Assembly: GCA_021413825.1 (NCBI GenBank)
Contig: JAIOPQ010000007.1
Span: 1-64,000, forward strand
Reading direction: 5' to 3'
Source: Spirochaetia bacterium
Lineage (GTDB): Bacteria; Spirochaetota; Leptospiria; Leptospirales; Leptonemataceae
Length of the DNA stretch: 64,000 bases
Shown: positions 60,555 to 64,000 of the stretch, one piece after another
How positions within the stretch are numbered: position 1 is the stretch's first letter
How the letters are laid out: every line of letters starts with the position of its first letter
Notes under the pieces: model-generated
Databases searched by the model: none
What the model was told of the DNA's origin: nothing
The model's input: only the letters and a program-made list of their open reading frames with translations
Made by a program: the position numbers and the translations under genes

Positions 60555-61673
60555 ATGCAAACGAGTGCGCCCGGCCGGATTTGTCTATTTGGCGAACATC
60601 AAGATTATCTGGGACTTCCAGTCATCGCAATGGCCGTGAACCTGCGCTTTCACATTGAATTCAAACGCACAGAAAGAAGCGATATTCTAATTCACAAGCC
60701 GGACCTGGGTCCGGACATTTCCGCAGTCGTTGATCCGCACGCAATTGAGCCTGCGGGACCCGACGATTTCTGCTGGGGCATTGCACGCACGCTGATTGAA
60801 GAAGGATTTGATTTTCCTTTTGGAGGAGAGGCCACCTTTAGATCACGCATTCCACTTCGTGCCGGATGCTCTTCTTCCTCCGCGATGAGTGCTGCATGGA
60901 TGCGACTGCTCCTTGAGATTGGAACACATCCGCGCAAGATTGAATACCTCCAATCGCCGGAAAGGATTGCTCACCTGGTCTATAAAGGTGAGAAAGAAAA
61001 GTTTCACGGCGCAGGCGGGATGATGGATCAATATTCATGCTACCTGGGCGGGCTAATCCATGTGTTTCCGGAATCTAAAATCTCTTCCGCGCCAAACGGA
61101 GCTGCAGCCTACGGAGTGGAATCGCTTTCAAACAAACTGGAAGGAATCATTCTAATAGATTCCGGCGAACCAAAGGATACGCAAGGAGTACTGGGATCAG
61201 TCAGCCAGCGTGCCAGAAAGTCTATCGAGCTGGCGCAATCCGATATAAATGATTTTGATCTCGTGGGTGCCAATGCATCGCAAATAGAATCAACGTTAAG
61301 CGACGCAATGAAAGCAAAAGACCACTGGATAGTCACACTCGACCAACTCAAGAATCGGGATTTGTGCAGACGGGGCCTTGAGATATTTCGCACCGGCCGC
61401 GGATTCGATGGACTTGGCGCAATGCTGGACGAAGAACATAGAATTCTTTCCCAAACGCTCGGAATTTCAACTCCGCGCATCGACTGGATACTGGATATTG
61501 CAAGAAAATCTGGCGCTGCAGGTGGCAAGATCAATGGTTCTGGCGGAGGGGGCACATGTTTCTGCTACGCACCGGATCCTGAAGCTCGCCAAAATCTATT
61601 GAAAGTTTTTGAGGAAAACGCCATTAGACATTTTAAAGTGAATTCAGACGCAGGTGCCCGCCTTGAAACATAA
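60555..61673 (+). CDS. GHMP kinase, galactokinase-like
   Basis: 372 residues from ATG 60555 (TTG 60549 in frame). Motif 1 SAPGRICLFGEHQDYLGLP, motif 2 IPLRAGCSSSSAMSAAWMRLL and motif 3 GGKINGSGGGGTCF are the three GHMP blocks, with GEHxDY typical of galactokinase-like members. Phosphorylates a sugar or an alcohol; the exact substrate is unknown and no Leloir-pathway gene is next to it. Confidence 0.88.
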   Translation: MQTSAPGRICLFGEHQDYLGLPVIAMAVNLRFHIEFKRTERSDILIHKPDLGPDISAVVDPHAIEPAGPDDFCWGIARTLIEEGFDFPFGGEATFRSRIPLRAGCSSSSAMSAAWMRLLLEIGTHPRKIEYLQSPERIAHLVYKGEKEKFHGAGGMMDQYSCYLGGLIHVFPESKISSAPNGAAAYGVESLSNKLEGIILIDSGEPKDTQGVLGSVSQRARKSIELAQSDINDFDLVGANASQIESTLSDAMKAKDHWIVTLDQLKNRDLCRRGLEIFRTGRGFDGLGAMLDEEHRILSQTLGISTPRIDWILDIARKSGAAGGKINGSGGGGTCFCYAPDPEARQNLLKVFEENAIRHFKVNSDAGARLET

Positions 61674-61692
61674 ATGCTTTTTGTACTGCCTG

Positions 61693-62397
61693 CTATCGCG
61701 TTAAGTAGATTGCCATGCGTTTCAAGACACCTTCCGGAATTTCATGCATTCCTGGAAATGCAATAAACTCCCCGGAAAGACCAGCATTGCGCAGAAGCTC
61801 TTCCAATCGCTTTGCATTTTCAAACGGTAGAACTGGGTCATACATTCCGTGTGATTGGAAAAACTGAAATCCTGACTTTGCAGGAGCCAGAGCCTTCCAC
61901 TCTTTCTCACAAATGAGCGTTCCGGAAAGCAGGACTAGCCCTGCAAATAGTTCAGTGGAACGGAGGAACAAGTCCGTAGCCATCATAGCTCCCTGGCTGA
62001 AACCACCTATGGTAATTTGATTCCGCGCAAACGGAAGTTTATCCACGAGTTCTTCCAGTTTTTCCCGCGCAGACGCAAGACCAGGAGGAACCACCTCTGA
62101 AAAAGAAACGTCCTTTCCGCTAGCAACCAAGCGGGCAAGCTCTTCAGCAACGAGCGGGAACCAGGCGCGTCCGCGCATTCCTGGCGCTATATTAAACTCG
62201 ATCGGAGCCTGTGGAAATATCCATGTAGTTCCCGGCCTGGCTTTGACGTGCGCTGCAAGCGGAGCCAGATCAAATGCATTCGCACCAAATCCATGGCAGA
62301 GAATTACGCAGGGACCACCTGCTGCACCCTTGACTTGTAATGCATCAAGGCTGCCGATTTTAACTTGTTCTGGACTCATCGGACCAGAACGAGCCAT
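61693..62397 (-). CDS. Phospholipase/carboxylesterase family hydrolase
   Basis: 234 residues. Alpha/beta hydrolase with CVILCHGFGANAFDLAPL, catalytic Ser in TIGGFSQGAMMA, Asp in SHGMYDPVLPF and His in PGMHEIPE. The conserved GFSQGA is the abhydrolase-2 carboxylesterase signature (acyl-protein thioesterase-like). Cytoplasmic. Divergent from the lipase-like lipoprotein gene. Confidence 0.92.
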   Translation of the reverse strand: MARSGPMSPEQVKIGSLDALQVKGAAGGPCVILCHGFGANAFDLAPLAAHVKARPGTTWIFPQAPIEFNIAPGMRGRAWFPLVAEELARLVASGKDVSFSEVVPPGLASAREKLEELVDKLPFARNQITIGGFSQGAMMATDLFLRSTELFAGLVLLSGTLICEKEWKALAPAKSGFQFFQSHGMYDPVLPFENAKRLEELLRNAGLSGEFIAFPGMHEIPEGVLKRMAIYLTR

Positions 62398-62442
62398 AGC
62401 GTGAATGCGTCGCCAGAAAAAGCATCCTGATTCAAATCGTGC

Positions 62443-63654
62443 ATGCGTTCGATTTTATTCTTAATTCTGATTCTAGCGGCCTGTGCTACGCCGCCGGAGA
62501 TCTATCAATCTGGAGTCCCGGCAAGCGTTGCACCCGAAGTTGTAAAGGGAGACATTGTATTTCGAATATTCCCTGGAGAACATCCGGAAAACAAACGGAT
62601 TCACACCTGCTACTTGCAACATGGATACGGTGTGCCTTCGATTCTGGCGCAAGCGTCTGCGGCAAAATATGATCGTTTTGTGCGCGCATACTACGGAGAC
62701 CAACTCATTCCCGCATTGCTTGCGAGCGCCTGCGGCCAGGTGATACTTGCAGTTCAGGAATCAAACGAAACTAATATACTTGAAATGACAATTCGGACTG
62801 AACGATTTTTGCGGGATACGGTATGCAGCGCCGATCACCCGGGGCAGGTAGCCTGCGCATACATTGGACATTCAAAGGGCGGAGCAGTGGCGTATAACGT
62901 TGCCAGGCGTTGCATGCAAAGAACATCGGAAATGGGGGAGAAATCTTGCGGCAGACTGGGGGAGATTTTCTCAGCAGCGGGTGTGGTTCAGGGTGCTATG
63001 CTTACATTCACCGCGCTGGGTGCCTACGTGGAACAGAAAAGCGATGCGCAATCTTTCTTATCTGCTGTCCTGGGATTTGGGATGAACCTGGTGTGGGACG
63101 TTTATCAGGAGTACATTCCGGGAAAAACAAATCCAATCTGGGTAGACCTCAGTCCGTTCGCGCCAATGGAAAATGGCAGCCCACTTTATTTGGTTAACAG
63201 TGTGCCTTTGCAAAAATCAGGCTGGCTTAAAGCAGATTTTGCTGCAGCTGCAAGTGACTTTGAGTACAAAGGAGATGGAAAGGACGACCTAAGCGGATGC
63301 GGGGATGAATCGAGTATTTACTCGACTGGTTGTAAAAAATTTGGGGCTGCTTCAGAAGTCTTGCATCGAAATGAATTGAAACCGGCATTTGAGAAGGGTC
63401 GCGCAGCAATCGTGAATGATATCAGATTTGCGCAATTACGAGGAATCCTGGAAGCCATGACCTGGGAGAAACAACAGCGTAGCGATGGACTTGCTGATTT
63501 TGAACTCGCAATGAATTCGTGTCGCGCTGGATTACTCGTAACTATAAGACCTGCCGTAAAGCGCTGCGCTACGATTCACAACCTGAACCACTGGGCTGCT
63601 GCGGGTGGTGGACCAGAGATACGAAACGTGATGATTGAAGAGCTCAGTAATTAG
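62443..63654 (+). CDS. Lipase-like alpha/beta hydrolase lipoprotein
   Basis: 403 residues; lipobox ILAAC (Cys14). A hydrolase-like nucleophile elbow IGHSKGGAVAYNVARRC (Ser in GHSKGG) appears at about residue 145. Eight or more cysteines (TVCSADHPGQVAC, LSGCGDES, STGCKKF) suggest disulfides outside the cytoplasm. The rest is not recognised. Its stop overlaps the convergent FliG-like gene by 4 bases. Confidence 0.75.
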   Translation: MRSILFLILILAACATPPEIYQSGVPASVAPEVVKGDIVFRIFPGEHPENKRIHTCYLQHGYGVPSILAQASAAKYDRFVRAYYGDQLIPALLASACGQVILAVQESNETNILEMTIRTERFLRDTVCSADHPGQVACAYIGHSKGGAVAYNVARRCMQRTSEMGEKSCGRLGEIFSAAGVVQGAMLTFTALGAYVEQKSDAQSFLSAVLGFGMNLVWDVYQEYIPGKTNPIWVDLSPFAPMENGSPLYLVNSVPLQKSGWLKADFAAAASDFEYKGDGKDDLSGCGDESSIYSTGCKKFGAASEVLHRNELKPAFEKGRAAIVNDIRFAQLRGILEAMTWEKQQRSDGLADFELAMNSCRAGLLVTIRPAVKRCATIHNLNHWAAAGGGPEIRNVMIEELSN

Positions 63655-64000
63655 GCCGGTGCAAGCTTCTCATCTGAAGGCACGCCAAAGAAGTGCAGGC
63701 CATCCTTGCGAATTAGCCCGCGGGCAATGAGGCCTTCCGCAATCAGACACATGCCATTGGCAGCGTCCCGGTTCTTTTCGGCGTCCTCGTCATTTTCCTG
63801 GAGCATCATTGCATGGACAGTTTCGCGCTGTTTCTTGCTCAAAATACCAAGGAGGCTGCCGGACAGCCTTGAGTCTGCGCTCAAAAAAACTCGTGCCAGG
63901 ACCCGTGGAGGGGTATTCTGTAGAACATAGAGCAGTGCTAGATTATCAAAGAACAACAGATCATTTGGCTTCTTAACGATGGAAAAGGGTTCTGGACCAG
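63651..64000 (-). CDS. FliG-like protein, C-terminal part (cut by window edge)
   Basis: The open frame continues without a stop to base 64000, so the N terminus lies outside. The visible 116 residues include NDLLFFDNLALLYVLQNTPPRVLARVFLSADSRL and LSKKQRETVHAMMLQ, then LIAEGLIARGLI, which follows the FliG C-terminal pattern (helical VLxxxLxxTP and a final IxxGLI helix). An internal TTG at 63956 is not the true start. Possible flagellar switch paralogue; only the end is visible. Confidence 0.6.
   Translation of the reverse strand, partial: GPEPFSIVKKPNDLLFFDNLALLYVLQNTPPRVLARVFLSADSRLSGSLLGILSKKQRETVHAMMLQENDEDAEKNRDAANGMCLIAEGLIARGLIRKDGLHFFGVPSDEKLAPA

Noticed and set aside
1-64000. tRNA, rRNA, CRISPR, IS element or phage signatures
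   Set aside because: I found no cloverleaf-like segment, no repeated spacer array, no transposase or integrase motif and no gap large enough for an rRNA gene.

Overview
The window is gene-dense chromosomal DNA from a spirochaete of the order Leptospirales. The strongest marker is a full-length homologue of the leptospiral outer-membrane porin OmpL1 at 58909-59874. Other fitting traits are two membrane-anchored SpoIIE-type phosphatases, flagellar genes (motB-motA, a YaaR gene, FliG-like and FlgT/LPP20-like genes), many short lipobox lipoproteins and a complete-looking lipid toolkit. Base composition looks moderate, neither AT-rich like pathogenic Leptospira nor clearly GC-rich, so I do not name a genus. 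I see no transposase, integrase, CRISPR array, rRNA or tRNA. No gene-free stretch exceeds 300 bases; the longest is about 235 bases (18504-18738). Gene identities rest on motif and family recognition by eye, not on database searches.

Layout. 1-3328: tail of a cytochrome c gene, a small lipoprotein, a FliG-like small protein, purF and divergent pdxH. 3337-9766: a minus-strand run of GMC oxidoreductase, long-chain acyl-CoA ligase and a REC-HATPase regulator, then a divergent YaaR gene and an acyltransferase. 9865-17352: a TatT-like TPR gene, then a minus-strand six-gene block made of an exported protein, a DsbD-gamma-like thioredoxin, bioD, bioA, a sensor phosphatase carrying an EF-hand loop, and bioB. 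17370-22770: an M23 peptidase, a lipase with its dedicated foldase, a START-domain protein and a PlsC acyltransferase. 23511-31164: a long plus-strand run from motB and motA through a tubby/LURP-like protein, fructosamine kinase, prmC, an atypical SDR, two acyltransferases and pirin. 31153-38454: envelope and lipid genes, SrkA, Dus and two adjacent patatins. 38551-42947: a split two-gene PPK2 system, a hydrolase, SufU, an unusual Lgt and an NAD(P)-binding protein. 42923-47206: a cyclase coupled to a SUKH protein, a DinB-like protein and a VTT/ATP-grasp fusion. 47263-53129: DUF4416, a lipoprotein, a BFN-UVR protein, recG, a second SpoIIE phosphatase and a histidine phosphatase. 53136-64000: DUF192 and LPP20-like lipoproteins, an MBL enzyme, a subtilisin-like lipoprotein, ompL1 with a structured leader and a clear terminator, rnhA, a GHMP kinase, two hydrolases and a second FliG-like gene cut by the window edge.

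Themes. Envelope and lipid metabolism dominates: acyl-CoA ligase, three PlsC-type and one LpxL-type acyltransferase, two patatins, lipase plus foldase, carboxylesterase, START protein, Lgt and OmpL1. A second theme is signalling by partner switching and cyclic nucleotides: an RsbW-like HATPase behind a receiver domain, two SpoIIE phosphatases and a class III cyclase. The least expected items are the bio operon with an inserted Ca-loop phosphatase, the VTT/ATP-grasp fusion, the split PPK2 pair, the cyclase-SUKH coupling, the lipase-foldase pair and the interleaved inverted repeats in the ompL1 leader.
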